Assembly: GCF_012396585.1 (NCBI RefSeq)
Contig: NZ_JAAXPR010000008.1
Coordinates: forward strand, 20,053 to 84,052
Length of the DNA: 64,000 nucleotides
Direction: 5' to 3'
Origin: Streptococcus ovuberis
GTDB lineage: Bacteria > Bacillota > Bacilli > Lactobacillales > Streptococcaceae
The translations under genes and the position numbers were made by a program. The notes under the pieces are model-generated. The model was not told the origin of the DNA, did not search any database, and saw only the letters and a program-made list of their open reading frames with translations. Each line of letters starts with the position of its first letter. Position 1 is the first letter of the stretch. Shown here one piece after another: positions 1 to 8,557 of this stretch.

Positions 1-32
1 AATAGGCTTAAAGCTAACGATTTCTTTTTCAT
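1..32 (-). CDS. Truncated start of a secreted or membrane protein gene
   Basis: The first ten codons (MKKKSLALSL) of a minus-strand gene run off the left edge of the window. ATG lies at 32-30, with a Shine-Dalgarno AGGAG at 45-41 and a good promoter at 74-102. A short run of lysines followed by small and hydrophobic residues is the beginning of a signal peptide, so the product is probably exported or a lipoprotein. Nothing more can be said about its function. Confidence 0.6.
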   Translation of the reverse strand, partial: MKKKSLALSL

Positions 33-73
33 AAATGTTACTCCTAGAATCTAATATAAAATCAAGTATCACT

Positions 74-102
74 AATATACGAAATTATCTGAAAATTGTC
101 AA
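74..102 (-). promoter_or_regulatory. Sigma-70 promoter of the gene at the left edge
   Basis: On the minus strand TTGACA (102-97), a 17-base spacer and TATATT (79-74) form a near-consensus promoter. Predicted start of transcription is near 67, leaving a leader of about 35 bases with a normal ribosome binding site. Confidence 0.7.
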
Positions 103-115
103 CAGCCTTAGCTCC

Positions 116-129
116 TGTAAACGTTTTTA
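116..129 (+). promoter_or_regulatory. cre-like CcpA site upstream of the left-edge gene
   Basis: TGTAAACGTTTTTA matches the consensus TGWAANCGNTNWCA at 13 of 14 positions. It lies just upstream of the -35 box of the minus-strand promoter at 74-102, about 50-60 bases before the predicted start. That position is more typical of CcpA activation than of roadblock repression. Inferred from sequence only. Confidence 0.45.
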
Positions 130-382
130 TTTTAAATTCATTTTATAAACCTCTTAAACATCAACCTTCTCTCAACTTTTTTACCTACATAAAGCAAAAA
201 GAAAATAACTCTCATCGCACATCTAGTTTAGCTTATTTTTGTAGAATAACACGCCTCTAAAAATTCATATGGATACTACGGTAAGTCTGTTCTCCGCATG
301 TGCAGAATACTAACTTAGAAATCACAATTCACGCTTAACGCTATCAGGAGGCTGCTATTTAAACAAGATTTAGCGTTATAAA
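130..382. other. AT-rich intergenic DNA, no gene seen
   Basis: No credible open reading frame or structured RNA is recognised between the cre-like site and the hairpin at 383-401. The interval is AT-rich and separates two minus-strand genes. Confidence 0.4.
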
Positions 383-401
383 AGCGTCCCAAAAGGACGC
401 T
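383..401 (-). terminator. Probable terminator downstream of ylbG
   Basis: AGCGTCC (383-389), five-base loop, GGACGCT (395-401) is a 7-bp hairpin about 80 bases after the ylbG stop codon. The tract that follows on the minus strand (TTTATAA) is only a weak T-run. Confidence 0.4.
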
Positions 402-478
402 ACTCTAATCTGCCTAAATCAAAATTAGAAAACTAGGCCTAGACTGTAAGAGGGCAAAACGACTCTGTTACAAAAAAA

Positions 479-775
479 CTAATTGATTTCCACTGTGACC
501 GATGTGACCGAATCCTGCTGAGAAGTGTCTCGCCATAAATTTCCAACAAAGTTTTGATCCAAATCTTTGATATAGGAGGGGACGACCTTCTTTACATATT
601 TTTCTTTGGATAATTTCGCCATTACCTCTTCCACTTGGTCTTCATCTAAATACAGCACCACATAACGCCCTCTACGAGATGTGTGTGCCACATCTCCAAA
701 ACTGACTACTTTTTTGATATCTCTATGGTAATGAAGGTAAACAACGATACTTTGCCTAGCTTTCTTTTCAAACAT
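479..775 (-). CDS. ylbG: YlbG family protein (DUF2129)
   Basis: A 98-residue cytosolic protein with the YlbG pattern: an N-terminal beta strand (SIVVYLHYHRD), a central SRRGRYVVLYLDED segment and a LSKEKYVKKV helix, matching the usual 90-100 residue length. Family function is not established. ATG at 775 is preceded by a strong AAGGAG site. It is a single-gene unit with its own extended -10 promoter (794-802) placed right behind the terminators of the rpsP-khpA operon. Confidence 0.85.
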   Translation of the reverse strand: MFEKKARQSIVVYLHYHRDIKKVVSFGDVAHTSRRGRYVVLYLDEDQVEEVMAKLSKEKYVKKVVPSYIKDLDQNFVGNLWRDTSQQDSVTSVTVEIN

Positions 776-793
776 ATTAACTCCTTTTCTTAG

Positions 794-802
794 ATTATAT
801 CA
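794..802 (-). promoter_or_regulatory. Extended -10 promoter of ylbG, fused to a hairpin
   Basis: TGATATAAT on the minus strand (802-794) is an extended -10. Immediately upstream lie the small hairpin GTCATT/AATGAC (807-820) and a TTTTT run, so terminator-like structure and promoter share sequence. No convincing -35 is seen. Confidence 0.55.
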
Positions 803-833
803 AAAAGTCATTAAAATGACACCTTAGAGTTAT

Positions 834-862
834 ATAAAACGATCCCTAGCTAGGAATCGTTT
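834..862 (-). terminator. Terminator of the rpsP-khpA operon
   Basis: Arms 837-849 and 850-862 form a nearly perfect 12-13 bp hairpin followed on the minus strand by TTTTATATAA, just after the khpA stop codon at 873. Confidence 0.65.
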
Positions 863-872
863 CAGTCAGGTT

Positions 873-1112
873 CTATTTTTCATCAATCACAAGGCGAACT
901 TTTTTACCATCTGTCGGCACAGAATAAACAATCGTTCTTATGGCAGAGATGGTCCGCCCTTTGCGACCAATCACGCGACCAATATCACTCGGATCAAGAT
1001 CCAGATGGTATTCTAAAAACTCTGGGGTATCCTCAATCCGTAGCGTCAAGTTATCTGGCTGTGAAATCAAAGGTTTCACAATTGCAATAATCAGATGTTC
1101 AATCATGTCCAT
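873..1112 (-). CDS. khpA: KH-domain RNA-binding protein KhpA
   Basis: A 79-residue protein made almost entirely of one type II KH domain. The GxxG loop is visible as IGRKGRT near residues 47-53, preceded by [13 protein letters not shown]. KhpA forms a complex with KhpB (EloR/Jag) and in pneumococcus influences cell elongation and division through RNA binding. It lies 27 bases downstream of rpsP in the same orientation, the usual arrangement, and so is cotranscribed with ribosomal protein S16. Length and motif agree with the family. Confidence 0.92.
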   Translation of the reverse strand: MDMIEHLIIAIVKPLISQPDNLTLRIEDTPEFLEYHLDLDPSDIGRVIGRKGRTISAIRTIVYSVPTDGKKVRLVIDEK

Positions 1113-1139
1113 AGGCTTTCTCGCTTTGCTTGATTTGAA

Positions 1140-1412
1140 TTATTTTGAGAACTTTTGGTCGTGGAATTTAGCCAAGACACCCGCTTTAGACAAAAGGCTA
1201 CGCACTGTGTCAGATGGCTGTGCACCATTAGCCAACCACTCAAGAACACGGTCTTCCTTGATTGTCACTTGGTTTTCAGTCACAAGAGGATTGTAAGTTC
1301 CAACTGTTTCGATGAAGCGTCCATCACGTGGTGCGCGTGAATCTGCAACGTTAATACGATAGAAAGGTTTCTTTTTAGAACCCATACGAGTCAAACGGAT
1401 TTTTACTGCCAT
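1140..1412 (-). CDS. rpsP: 30S ribosomal protein S16
   Basis: A 90-residue protein starting [20 protein letters not shown], the diagnostic S16 N-terminus, followed by the [12 protein letters not shown] segment. It binds 16S rRNA early in small-subunit assembly. Transcribed from a consensus extended -10 promoter at 1477-1504 and followed by khpA after 27 bases. No sign of damage. Confidence 0.97.
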   Translation of the reverse strand: MAVKIRLTRMGSKKKPFYRINVADSRAPRDGRFIETVGTYNPLVTENQVTIKEDRVLEWLANGAQPSDTVRSLLSKAGVLAKFHDQKFSK

Positions 1413-1476
1413 TTTAAGCTTTCTCTTTTCTTTTTATTCTTTAGGTCAATAGCTGAGCTATCAACTCACTTTAACT

Positions 1477-1504
1477 ATTATAACACAAAAAAAGCATCTG
1501 TCAA
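1477..1504 (-). promoter_or_regulatory. Consensus promoter of rpsP inside the upstream terminator
   Basis: Minus strand: TTGACA (1504-1499), 16-base spacer, TATAAT (1482-1477) with TGT just before the -10 (extended -10). The -35 box is part of the hairpin arm of the terminator at 1494-1529 and the terminator T-run fills the spacer. This is among the strongest promoters in the window, as suits a ribosomal protein gene. Confidence 0.85.
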
Positions 1505-1529
1505 GAAAAAAACTTGACAGACGCTTTTT
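1494..1529 (-). terminator. Strong terminator after tRNA-Ser
   Basis: Arms 1494-1505 and 1513-1524 (12 bp, one wobble) with a seven-base loop, flanked by A-run and T-run, so it could act in both directions. It ends the minus-strand transcript carrying tRNA-Ser and overlaps the rpsP promoter. Confidence 0.85.
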
Positions 1530-1614
1530 AGAGATGAATTCAGACTATCCTCCTGATATTTTTCCCCAAAAAAAACTGAGCTTATGCCCAGTTTTCCACA
1601 TTCGCTAAAATTAA

Positions 1615-1701
1615 GGAGAACATGGGATTCGAACCCACGCGCCGCGTAAACGACCTACCACCTTTCCAAGGTGGCCTCTTAAGCCACTTGAGTAATTCTC
1701 C
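1615..1701 (-). tRNA. tRNA-Ser (anticodon GGA)
   Basis: An 87-base class II tRNA. The acceptor stem pairs GGAGAA with TTCTCC; the anticodon stem CCACC/GGTGG encloses the loop TTGGAAA, giving anticodon GGA (complement at 1665-1667), which reads UCC and UCU. The T-arm contains GGTTCGAATCC and there is a long variable arm as expected for serine. CCA is not encoded. It lies between the NAD(P)HX dehydratase gene and rpsP. Confidence 0.95.
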
Positions 1702-1756
1702 AAAACTGTACTTAGTATAGCACAATTCCAGCTGAGAATCAAGGTTTTTCATCAGT

Positions 1757-2599
1757 TTAATTCTTCTTTTCAATGTCCTTCATAGCCTTACTTACTTCTA
1801 GGCTGATCTGACTAGGTAAAACCACATAGGCTTCCTGAGCCAACCGGTCTGCGATTGCTGAGTGTAAATGAGTCGCTACAGCAACCGTCTCAAACAGGTC
1901 ATCCTGAAATTGGGCAACAAATCCTGCAATCATTCCAGCCAACGTATCTCCCATTCCACCTGTTGCTTGATGAGGCCCACCAACATCCAGTGTCAAGCTC
2001 TCTCTTCCTAGGCTATGAACGCTTGTCCGATGAGATTTCGCAACCAAAATCGTTCTCGCTGGAAATTTCTGCAAAGCCTTCTGAGGCGCAGTTTCAGACT
2101 GTTGCTCAATGGTAACACCTGATAAACGTTCCCACTCTTTTTGGTGAGGCGTCAGTATTAGTGACTGACACTCAGGAAGCTGTTGAGAGGACTTCGCTAA
2201 AAGGTTGAGGCCTGACCCATCTACTAAGAGAATCTGATGAGAACCTATGTAGGAAAGGACTTCTTTAAACAAGTGTTGAGCTAAAAGCTCTTCTCCCAAG
2301 CCTGGACCAATTAGAATAACATCTGCTAATTGCATCTGTTCCACTAATAAGGCTCGATCCCTCACATCAAAGGCCATGGCTTCTGGAAGCCGAGCATGTA
2401 ACGCTACGATATTTTCCTTATCTGTCGCGACCATCACTAGACCTGCCCCGCTATGGACACAAGCAAGGGTTGCCAAGATAATGGCACCTCCATAAGGATA
2501 GAGTCCACCAATCAAGAGGACGCGGCCAAAGGTTCCTTTATGACTATCTAAAGGACGGGGACGGATTACTTTTTCCAATAAACGTTGATCAATCGCCAT
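1757..2599 (-). CDS. nnrD: ADP-dependent NAD(P)H-hydrate dehydratase
   Basis: A 280-residue YjeF C-domain (ribokinase-like) enzyme that dehydrates damaged NAD(P)H hydrates using ADP. Visible are GPGLG near residue 100 and the TGGMGDTLAGMIAGF signature near residue 215. The epimerase domain is not fused here. Its start codon overlaps the folD stop by one base (TAATG), so the two are translationally coupled in one operon. Confidence 0.9.
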   Translation of the reverse strand: MAIDQRLLEKVIRPRPLDSHKGTFGRVLLIGGLYPYGGAIILATLACVHSGAGLVMVATDKENIVALHARLPEAMAFDVRDRALLVEQMQLADVILIGPGLGEELLAQHLFKEVLSYIGSHQILLVDGSGLNLLAKSSQQLPECQSLILTPHQKEWERLSGVTIEQQSETAPQKALQKFPARTILVAKSHRTSVHSLGRESLTLDVGGPHQATGGMGDTLAGMIAGFVAQFQDDLFETVAVATHLHSAIADRLAQEAYVVLPSQISLEVSKAMKDIEKKN

Positions 2600-3447
2600 T
2601 AGCGGATGCTCCTGAGCGCAGCTTGGTAGGTCTGCTCCATTAGCATGGTAATCGTCATCGGTCCAACACCGCCCGGCACAGGGGTAATAAGACTCGCCAC
2701 TTCTGAAACAGATTCAAAGTCCACATCGCCGCACAGTTTGCCATTGTCATCTCGATTCATCCCAACATCAATAACAACTGCTCCTTCTTTGACGAAATCT
2801 CTGGTGACAAACTTAGCCTGGCCAATAGCTACTACTAAGATATCTGCCTGACGCGCCAAAGCTTTTAAATCCTGTGTCCGAGAATGCCCTATCGTCACTG
2901 TCGCATGGGCATCCATAAGCAACTGGGCCATAGGCTTGCCAACAATATTAGAACGACCAATCACCAAGGCCCTCTTACCAACCAACTCAACCTCATAGGC
3001 CTTCAACAACTCCATAATCCCAGCTGGTGTTGAAGGAATCATAACCGGATGACCGGACCAGAGTTTCCCCATGTTGGTCGGGTGAAAACCGTCGACATCC
3101 TTTTCTGGAGAAATAGCCAGTAGCACCTTTTCCTCATTGATATGCTTGGGCAAGGGGAGTTGGACCAAAATTCCATGCCAAGCCGGATCCTGATTATAAG
3201 CAGCAATCTTCCTTAGTAACTCCGCCTCAGTGACTGTCTCTGGCAAACGCACCACTTGACTCTTGAAGCCAGCTGCTAAAGCTGAACGTTCTTTGTTACG
3301 GACATAGACTTGACTGGCAGAATCCTCTCCCACCAAAATCACAAGCAAACCAGGCCTTACACCATGCTCTGCTTTTAATTGTGCTGTCTTTTGGGCTAAA
3401 TCCGCCTGCATTTTTGTTGCTAAAGCTTTGCCATCCATTATTCTCAC
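2599..3447 (-). CDS. folD: Methylenetetrahydrofolate dehydrogenase/cyclohydrolase FolD
   Basis: Bifunctional enzyme of one-carbon metabolism interconverting methylene-, methenyl- and formyl-tetrahydrofolate. Seen: the YVRNKERSA segment with the catalytic lysine, [22 protein letters not shown], the NADP-binding GRSNIVGKP loop and the C-terminal [10 protein letters not shown]. The chosen start is GTG at 3447, nine bases after a GGGAGG site; the longer reading to 3474 would begin between the -10 box (3475-3480) and the expected transcription start and has no ribosome site. The resulting length of about 282 residues fits the family. Confidence 0.92.
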   Translation of the reverse strand: MRIMDGKALATKMQADLAQKTAQLKAEHGVRPGLLVILVGEDSASQVYVRNKERSALAAGFKSQVVRLPETVTEAELLRKIAAYNQDPAWHGILVQLPLPKHINEEKVLLAISPEKDVDGFHPTNMGKLWSGHPVMIPSTPAGIMELLKAYEVELVGKRALVIGRSNIVGKPMAQLLMDAHATVTIGHSRTQDLKALARQADILVVAIGQAKFVTRDFVKEGAVVIDVGMNRDDNGKLCGDVDFESVSEVASLITPVPGGVGPMTITMLMEQTYQAALRSIR

Positions 3448-3474
3448 GTCAATATACCTCCCACATTTTGACAC

Positions 3475-3483
3475 ATTATAACA
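3475..3483 (-). promoter_or_regulatory. Extended -10 promoter of folD-nnrD
   Basis: TGTTATAAT on the minus strand (3483-3475). It follows the hairpin 3489-3510 and its T-run directly, so the terminator of the ABC transporter operon doubles as the upstream part of this promoter. No good -35. Confidence 0.65.
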
Positions 3484-3488
3484 AAAAA

Positions 3489-3510
3489 GTATCGTATTTT
3501 CTAGCGATAC
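3489..3510 (-). terminator. Terminator of the amino-acid ABC transporter operon
   Basis: GTATCG (3489-3494) pairs with CGATAC (3505-3510); the minus strand continues with TTTTTT. It lies 57 bases after the stop codon of the ATPase gene. Confidence 0.7.
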
Positions 3511-3566
3511 CCCATCAGAATAAGGAAAATAAGAAAAGCCTAGCCCAATCAGCTAGCTCTTCTCAC

Positions 3567-4301
3567 TTATAAAACCTTCGAAAGAAAATCCTTCGTCCGT
3601 ATTTCCTTAGTCTCTTCAAAAATCTGTTGAGGTGTTCCTTCTTCAACAATCACCCCACCATCCATAAAGATAATCCGATCAGCAACTTCCCGAGCAAATC
3701 CCATTTCATGAGTCACAATAACCATGGTCATTCCTGATTTGGCGAGGTCTTGCATAACCGCTAACACCTCGCCAACCATCTCTGGGTCAAGGGCTGAGGT
3801 TGGCTCATCAAAGAGAAGAACATCTGGATCCATGGCTAGCCCCCGAGCAATCGCAATCCGTTGCTGTTGCCCACCAGATAAACTCTGAGGAAAAGCACGA
3901 GCCTTATCAGGTAAGCCAACCTTTTCCAAGAGATCATGTGCTTTGGCTTGTGCTTCTAACTTATCCATCCCCTTGGTTTTGATGGGGGATAAGGTAATGT
4001 TGTCCATGACAGACATGTTAGGGAAAAGGTTGAACTGTTGGAAAACCATGCCCATCTTTTCCCTCATTTTAAAGAGATCATTAGACGGATCGGTGATATC
4101 TACACCTTCAAAAATGACCTGTCCCTGTGTCGCATCTTCCAGGAGGTTCATGGTCCTTAACAAGGTCGACTTACCTGATCCTGACGGACCGATAATCACC
4201 ACCACTTCTCCTTGATCAATGGTTAAATCGATTCCCTTTAAAACCTCTTGCTTTCCAAAATATTTGTGCAGATTTTTTAGTTCAATAATGGCTGAAGTCA
4301 T
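3567..4301 (-). CDS. Polar amino-acid ABC transporter, ATP-binding subunit
   Basis: A 244-residue GlnQ/HisP-type ATPase. Walker [10 protein letters not shown] (about residue 38), Q-loop in [11 protein letters not shown] signature LSGGQQQR, Walker [14 protein letters not shown] and the switch histidine in IVTHEMGFA are all intact. It powers import of a polar amino acid; the substrate cannot be read from the sequence. ATG overlaps the permease stop by four bases (ATGA). No substrate-binding protein is encoded beside it, so one must come from elsewhere or from the left-edge region of another operon. Confidence 0.92.
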   Translation of the reverse strand: MTSAIIELKNLHKYFGKQEVLKGIDLTIDQGEVVVIIGPSGSGKSTLLRTMNLLEDATQGQVIFEGVDITDPSNDLFKMREKMGMVFQQFNLFPNMSVMDNITLSPIKTKGMDKLEAQAKAHDLLEKVGLPDKARAFPQSLSGGQQQRIAIARGLAMDPDVLLFDEPTSALDPEMVGEVLAVMQDLAKSGMTMVIVTHEMGFAREVADRIIFMDGGVIVEEGTPQQIFEETKEIRTKDFLSKVL

Positions 4302-5029
4302 TCTTTTTTGGCTCCTTTGTTAAAGTGATTTTCTAAAGCTTTAATAACCCAAGTCATCAGGCTGGTCATAAACAAATAATAGAGCGCTGCAAACAAGAGA
4401 GGACTAAGGGGCAGATAGGTCGTCACAGAGACCGTAGTCGCTCCATTCCAGAGTTCCATAACCCCAATAGTAGATAAGAGCGAACTATCTTTGATGATCG
4501 TAATAAACTCATTTCCCAAAGAAGGCAGAATATTTTTGATCGCCTGTGGCATAATGACATAGCGCATGGTTGGCCAAGGACGCATGCCTAAAGAATAAGC
4601 AGCTTCCATCTGACCAGGTGGTACTGCATTGAGACCTGCTCGGACTGTCTCGGATACATAAGCTCCGCTATTCATCGAGATAATGATGATCCCTGGGACA
4701 AGCCGGGACAAGTCCATACTGATACTGCCAAAGGGCACAATGGGAGCTGAAATTTTGATCAATATAAAGGAAATCATGATTTGGACTACCATGGGAGTCC
4801 CACGGAAAATCCAGATATAGGTATTGGCCAGAACAGCTAATGGATTCCATTTAGCTAGTAATGGAATGCTCTTCAATCTAGCCAGAGGGTAAAAACGCGA
4901 CCTCTGTGCAAAAGCCAGTAAGACACCCAGGATGGTTCCAAAGAACACCACGCAGACCGAGACCATCAAAGTCACCAGAGCTCCATAATTAAAATAAGGC
5001 AAAAATTCAGGTAAAAACGAAAAATCCAT
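4298..5029 (-). CDS. Polar amino-acid ABC transporter, permease subunit
   Basis: A 243-residue HisM/GlnP-type membrane protein. Hydrophobic segments at about 17-38, 70-100, 110-130 and 205-230 and the permease loop ([19 protein letters not shown] region, EAA motif) are visible. First gene of a two-gene operon with the ATPase downstream and overlapping. The neighbourhood permease-ATPase-folD is conserved in streptococci. Promoter at 5056-5083. Confidence 0.9.
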   Translation of the reverse strand: MDFSFLPEFLPYFNYGALVTLMVSVCVVFFGTILGVLLAFAQRSRFYPLARLKSIPLLAKWNPLAVLANTYIWIFRGTPMVVQIMISFILIKISAPIVPFGSISMDLSRLVPGIIIISMNSGAYVSETVRAGLNAVPPGQMEAAYSLGMRPWPTMRYVIMPQAIKNILPSLGNEFITIIKDSSLLSTIGVMELWNGATTVSVTTYLPLSPLLFAALYYLFMTSLMTWVIKALENHFNKGAKKE

Positions 5030-5055
5030 AGCGATTCCTTTCTAAATATAGAAAT

Positions 5056-5083
5056 ATTATACACTTTTTGAATAATAATTCAA
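5056..5083 (-). promoter_or_regulatory. Promoter of the amino-acid ABC operon
   Basis: Minus strand TTGAAT (5083-5078), 16-base spacer, TATAAT (5061-5056). The -35 is one arm of the perfect palindrome TTGAATAATAATTCAA (5068-5083), which could be a repressor site. Confidence 0.65.
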
Positions 5084-5112
5084 GTGTTAAGTATTAGATT
5101 TTCCCAAACCTT

Positions 5113-5142
5113 AAAAAAAGAAAACACCTGAAATCTCAGATG
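5113..5142 (-). terminator. Terminator of ykuJ
   Basis: CATCTGA (complement of 5136-5142), four-base loop, TCAGGTG (complement of 5125-5131), then TTTTCTTTTTTT on the minus strand. Located 26 bases after the ykuJ stop. Confidence 0.7.
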
Positions 5143-5167
5143 CCTCATTTTCTTCGTTACTTTTTTA

Positions 5168-5398
5168 TTAATAGAGCAACTCGTAAATTTCCATAGCCAC
5201 TAGGTCGATTGAATCGAAAGTAAACGTCTCATGAGCCGCTACATCACGCAACGTGAAGACAGAACCGTTCTCTTCATCATAGCTATAAGACACTTCAGCG
5301 ACAACCACTCCTTCGCGCTCAAAATTACGTTTTAAGTTACCACCATCCTTAGCCATCAGCTCCAAACGGTTAATAATTCTCACCAAATGTGATTCCAT
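5168..5398 (-). CDS. ykuJ: YkuJ family protein (DUF1797)
   Basis: A 76-residue small soluble protein with the YkuJ pattern: N-terminal helix ESHLVRIINRLELM, a beta segment VAEVSYSYDEENGSVFTL and the C-terminal FDSIDLVAMEIYELL. Function of the family is unknown. A good site AGAGGAGAA precedes the ATG and an extended -10 promoter lies at 5429-5437. It is a single gene transcribed away from clpE. Confidence 0.85.
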   Translation of the reverse strand: MESHLVRIINRLELMAKDGGNLKRNFEREGVVVAEVSYSYDEENGSVFTLRDVAAHETFTFDSIDLVAMEIYELLY

Positions 5399-5428
5399 AG
5401 TTATTCTCCTCTTAAAAGTCTATACTCT

Positions 5429-5437
5429 ATTTTACCA
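5429..5437 (-). promoter_or_regulatory. Extended -10 promoter of ykuJ
   Basis: TGGTAAAAT on the minus strand (5437-5429), about 30 bases before the ykuJ start codon at 5398. No convincing -35. Confidence 0.5.
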
Positions 5438-5544
5438 TAATTTCAGCGACTTGGGCTATAAAAAGAGGACTTTTTAAGAGGTTACAGGAAATTTTCTTTC
5501 AACTTCAGTAAATTTGCTTAATTAGTCCTCATCTAGATTGGAAG

Positions 5545-5564
5545 GATGAAAGGATCCTTTCATC
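5545..5564. repeat. Perfect 20-bp palindrome between ykuJ and clpE
   Basis: GATGAAAGGA (5545-5554) is followed directly by its reverse complement TCCTTTCATC (5555-5564). It lies 30 bases upstream of the clpE -35 box. It has no T-run and is distinct from the CtsR site, so it may be an operator for another regulator. Confidence 0.6.
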
Positions 5565-5593
5565 TTCAAGACACTAACAAGCAATCTTTTCAG

Positions 5594-5621
5594 TTGCTTT
5601 CCTGTCTGGAAGTGATATAAT
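5594..5621 (+). promoter_or_regulatory. clpE promoter
   Basis: TTGCTT (5594-5599), 16-base spacer and TATAAT (5616-5621) with TGA in front (extended -10). The CtsR operator begins 11 bases downstream and so covers the transcription start. Confidence 0.75.
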
Positions 5622-5631
5622 AAAATTACCA

Positions 5632-5656
5632 TTTGACCTTCTTTGACCTTTGGTCA
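5632..5656 (+). promoter_or_regulatory. CtsR operator of clpE
   Basis: TTTGACC (5632-5638), three bases, TTTGACC (5642-5648) is the exact direct heptamer repeat recognised by CtsR; a third partial half, GGTCA, follows at 5652-5656. Its place over the +1 region means repression by blocking initiation, lifted on heat or protein stress. Confidence 0.9.
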
Positions 5657-5689
5657 GTCATTTGTGAATCTAGGAAAAGAGGTAGTTCT

Positions 5690-7894
5690 ATGCTTTGTCA
5701 TAATTGTCAAATTAACGACGCCACCATCCATCTCTATAGCAATCTCAATGGTCGCCAACACCAAGTAGACCTCTGTCAAAACTGTTACCAAATCATGAAA
5801 ACAGACCCTCAAAATGCCTTATTCAAAGGCATTTCCAATCCACAAAATAGCCAAAGAAGTCCCTTTGAGGATTTCTTTGATGAATTGAGTAACTTCCAGC
5901 AGAACCATCGCCGTCCGAGCAACAACACCCCTCCAACCCACCCTGGTCGATCAGGTGGAAATGGCCAGAATGGACAACCGCCTAAAAAAGGACTTTTAGA
6001 TGAGTTCGGCATCAATGTCACTGATATTGCACGTAGAGGGGGGATTGACCCTGTCATCGGTCGTGACGAGGAAATTACCCGCGTGATTGAGATTCTCAAT
6101 CGTCGGACAAAAAACAATCCTGTCTTAATCGGAGAACCTGGCGTCGGTAAAACAGCTGTCGTTGAAGGCCTTGCTCAGAAGATTGTGGATGCTGATGTTC
6201 CTCACAAACTCCAGAATAAACAGGTTATCCGACTCGATGTGGTCAGTCTCGTCCAAGGGACTGGGATTCGTGGACAGTTTGAAGAGCGCATGCAAAAGCT
6301 CATGGAAGAAATCCGTGAACGTCAGGATGTTATCTTATTCATTGACGAAATCCATGAAATTGTAGGCGCTGGTGCTGCTGGTGATGGGAACATGGATGCC
6401 GGTAATATCCTTAAACCGGCTCTCGCTAGAGGCGAATTGCAGTTGGTTGGGGCAACTACGCTCAATGAATACCGCATTATCGAAAAAGATGCTGCTCTGG
6501 AACGACGGATGCAACCTGTTCGTGTAGACGAGCCAAGTGTTGAAGAGACAGTTATCATCTTAAAAGGGATTCAAAAACGCTACGAAGATTATCACCATGT
6601 ACGCTATACTGATGAAGCAATCGAGTCAGCCGCCCATCTCTCCAACCGCTATATCCAAGACCGCTTCTTGCCTGACAAGGCCATTGATCTGCTTGATGAA
6701 GCTGGCTCTAAAATGAACCTAACCCTGAACTTCGTGGATCCTAAAGAGATTGACCAACGCCTCATCGAAGCCGAAAACCTTAAGGCCCAGGCCACTCGTG
6801 ATGAAGACTACGAAAAAGCAGCTTATTTCCGCGATCAAATTGCTAAATACAAGGAAATGCAACAGACCAGTCTCGATGATCAAGATACCCCAATCATCAC
6901 TGAGAAAGAAATCGAGAGCATCGTTGAGCGTAAGACGAATATTCCAGTTGGCGACCTCAAAGAAAAAGAACAAAGCCAATTGATCCACCTTGCCAGTGAT
7001 CTCAAAGCCAATGTCATCGGCCAGGATGATGCTGTAGATAAAATTGCCAAAGCTATCCGTCGAAATCGAGTAGGCCTTGGAGCCCCTAATCGTCCGATTG
7101 GTTCTTTCCTATTTGTCGGACCAACTGGGGTCGGAAAGACTGAATTGTCTAAGCAATTAGCTATCGAGCTCTTCGGTTCGGCTGATGCCATGATTCGCTT
7201 TGACATGTCAGAATATATGGAAAAACACAGCACTGCTAAACTGGTCGGAGCTCCTCCAGGCTATGTCGGCTACGAAGAGGCTGGCCAGCTAACGGAAAAA
7301 GTCCGCCGAAATCCGTATTCTCTCATCCTCCTAGACGAAGTAGAAAAAGCTCACCCAGATGTTATGCACATGTTCCTCCAAGTCTTGGACGACGGGCGTC
7401 TAACAGATGGTCAAGGTCGAACAGTCAGCTTTAAAGATACGATCATTATCATGACCTCTAACGCAGGCACCGGCAAAGTAGAGGCCTCCGTCGGTTTTGG
7501 TGCAGCCAGAGAAAACCGTACCAACTCTGTCTTGTCTCACTTGGGCGACTTCTTCAGTCCAGAATTTATGAACCGTTTTGATGGAATCATTGAATTCCAA
7601 GCCCTCAGCAAAGAAAATCTGCTCAAAATCGTTGATCTGATGCTAGATGGTGTCAGCGAGCGCCTAAGTATAAACGGTATCCGTCTCCATGTCACTGACA
7701 AGGTTAAAGAAAAATTGGTTGACTTAGGCTACGATCCTAAGATGGGAGCAAGACCTCTGCGTCGAACGATCCAGGACCATATCGAAGATGCTATCACTGA
7801 TTTTTACTTAGAAAATCCTACCGAAAAAGACTTAAGGGCTGTGATGACTTCTAACGGTCAAATTACGATTAAGGCCCAGAAGGCTGAGAAATAA
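5690..7894 (+). CDS. clpE: ATP-dependent Clp protease ATPase subunit ClpE
   Basis: A 734-residue HSP100 unfoldase that feeds ClpP. Start at ATG 5690, because the resulting N-terminus MLCHNC places the ClpE zinc finger cysteines at 3, 6, 29 and 32 and because the longer reading would start inside the CtsR operator. AAA module 1: Walker [10 protein letters not shown], Walker [11 protein letters not shown]. Middle domain with UVR-like [19 protein letters not shown] module 2: GPTGVGKTE and [12 protein letters not shown]. Regulation by CtsR is direct from sequence. Single-gene unit with its own terminator. Confidence 0.97.
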   Translation: MLCHNCQINDATIHLYSNLNGRQHQVDLCQNCYQIMKTDPQNALFKGISNPQNSQRSPFEDFFDELSNFQQNHRRPSNNTPPTHPGRSGGNGQNGQPPKKGLLDEFGINVTDIARRGGIDPVIGRDEEITRVIEILNRRTKNNPVLIGEPGVGKTAVVEGLAQKIVDADVPHKLQNKQVIRLDVVSLVQGTGIRGQFEERMQKLMEEIRERQDVILFIDEIHEIVGAGAAGDGNMDAGNILKPALARGELQLVGATTLNEYRIIEKDAALERRMQPVRVDEPSVEETVIILKGIQKRYEDYHHVRYTDEAIESAAHLSNRYIQDRFLPDKAIDLLDEAGSKMNLTLNFVDPKEIDQRLIEAENLKAQATRDEDYEKAAYFRDQIAKYKEMQQTSLDDQDTPIITEKEIESIVERKTNIPVGDLKEKEQSQLIHLASDLKANVIGQDDAVDKIAKAIRRNRVGLGAPNRPIGSFLFVGPTGVGKTELSKQLAIELFGSADAMIRFDMSEYMEKHSTAKLVGAPPGYVGYEEAGQLTEKVRRNPYSLILLDEVEKAHPDVMHMFLQVLDDGRLTDGQGRTVSFKDTIIIMTSNAGTGKVEASVGFGAARENRTNSVLSHLGDFFSPEFMNRFDGIIEFQALSKENLLKIVDLMLDGVSERLSINGIRLHVTDKVKEKLVDLGYDPKMGARPLRRTIQDHIEDAITDFYLENPTEKDLRAVMTSNGQITIKAQKAEK

Positions 7895-7897
7895 ACC

Positions 7898-7940
7898 AAA
7901 TCCTCCTCATATCTGTTTGGGGAGGATTTTAGTGTTTTTT
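7898..7940 (+). terminator. Terminator of clpE
   Basis: AAATCCTCC (7898-7906) pairs with GGAGGATTT (7921-7929), followed by TAGTGTTTTTT. It begins four bases after the clpE stop. Confidence 0.8.
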
Positions 7941-8052
7941 AGGCCTGGTACTCATGAACTTGTCACCTGCCTTCAATAAGGTGAGCTGTCAATAGGCCGT
8001 CTTAACTTTTTATGGTTTTTTTGAGTCCACAATATTCTAAAAATATATTTTT

Positions 8053-8061
8053 TGGTATAAT
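8053..8061 (+). promoter_or_regulatory. Extended -10 promoter of the Nudix gene
   Basis: TGGTATAAT with a normal AAGGAG ribosome site between it and the ATG at 8080. Confidence 0.6.
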
Positions 8062-8079
8062 GGTAAAAAGGAGAACGCT

Positions 8080-8529
8080 ATGCAACATCCCGTATTCGGT
8101 CAAAAAATCACTGGCGCTGACTATCAATCTCGCTATGGTGTCTATGCCATCATTCCAGATGCAACAGAAACAGAACTTGTCTTGATTCAAGCGCCCAATG
8201 GGGCTTGGTTTCTGCCAGGTGGAGAAATTGAAACAGATGAAAACCATCATGAAGCCTTATCCAGAGAGTTACTGGAAGAACTAGGGGCAACTGCCTCTAT
8301 CGGCGCATTTCTTGGTCAAGCAGATGAATACTTCTACTCTCGTCATCGTGATACGCATTTTTACCACCCTGCCTATCTTTACGTTGTTTCTGATTTTAAA
8401 GAGGTCCAACAGCCCTTAGAAGATTTCAATCGAATCGGCTGGTTTCCGATTGCAGAAGCGAAAACCAAGTTGAAGCGTGACAGCCACCGCTGGGGAATTG
8501 ACCGATGGTTGGAACAAAAGGACAATTGA
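8080..8529 (+). CDS. Nudix hydrolase
   Basis: A 149-residue single Nudix domain. The Nudix box is complete: GGEIETDENHHEALSRELLE followed by ELGA (about residues 47-70), with the metal-binding glutamates in place. Such enzymes hydrolyse a nucleoside diphosphate linked to another moiety; the substrate cannot be assigned. AAGGAG precedes the ATG. The DUF1827 gene follows after 28 bases and is probably cotranscribed. This pair sits next to clpE in streptococci. Confidence 0.88.
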   Translation: MQHPVFGQKITGADYQSRYGVYAIIPDATETELVLIQAPNGAWFLPGGEIETDENHHEALSRELLEELGATASIGAFLGQADEYFYSRHRDTHFYHPAYLYVVSDFKEVQQPLEDFNRIGWFPIAEAKTKLKRDSHRWGIDRWLEQKDN

Positions 8530-8557
8530 CTTTTCTCTCATTTTAAAGGAGTTTTCT

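Noticed and set aside
1582..1773. 63-codon minus-strand frame
   Set aside because: It covers the tRNA-Ser gene and has no protein features.
7600..7894. Alternative annotation of clpE as clpC or clpB
   Set aside because: The N-terminal CxxC zinc finger, short N-domain and UVR-like middle segment identify ClpE.
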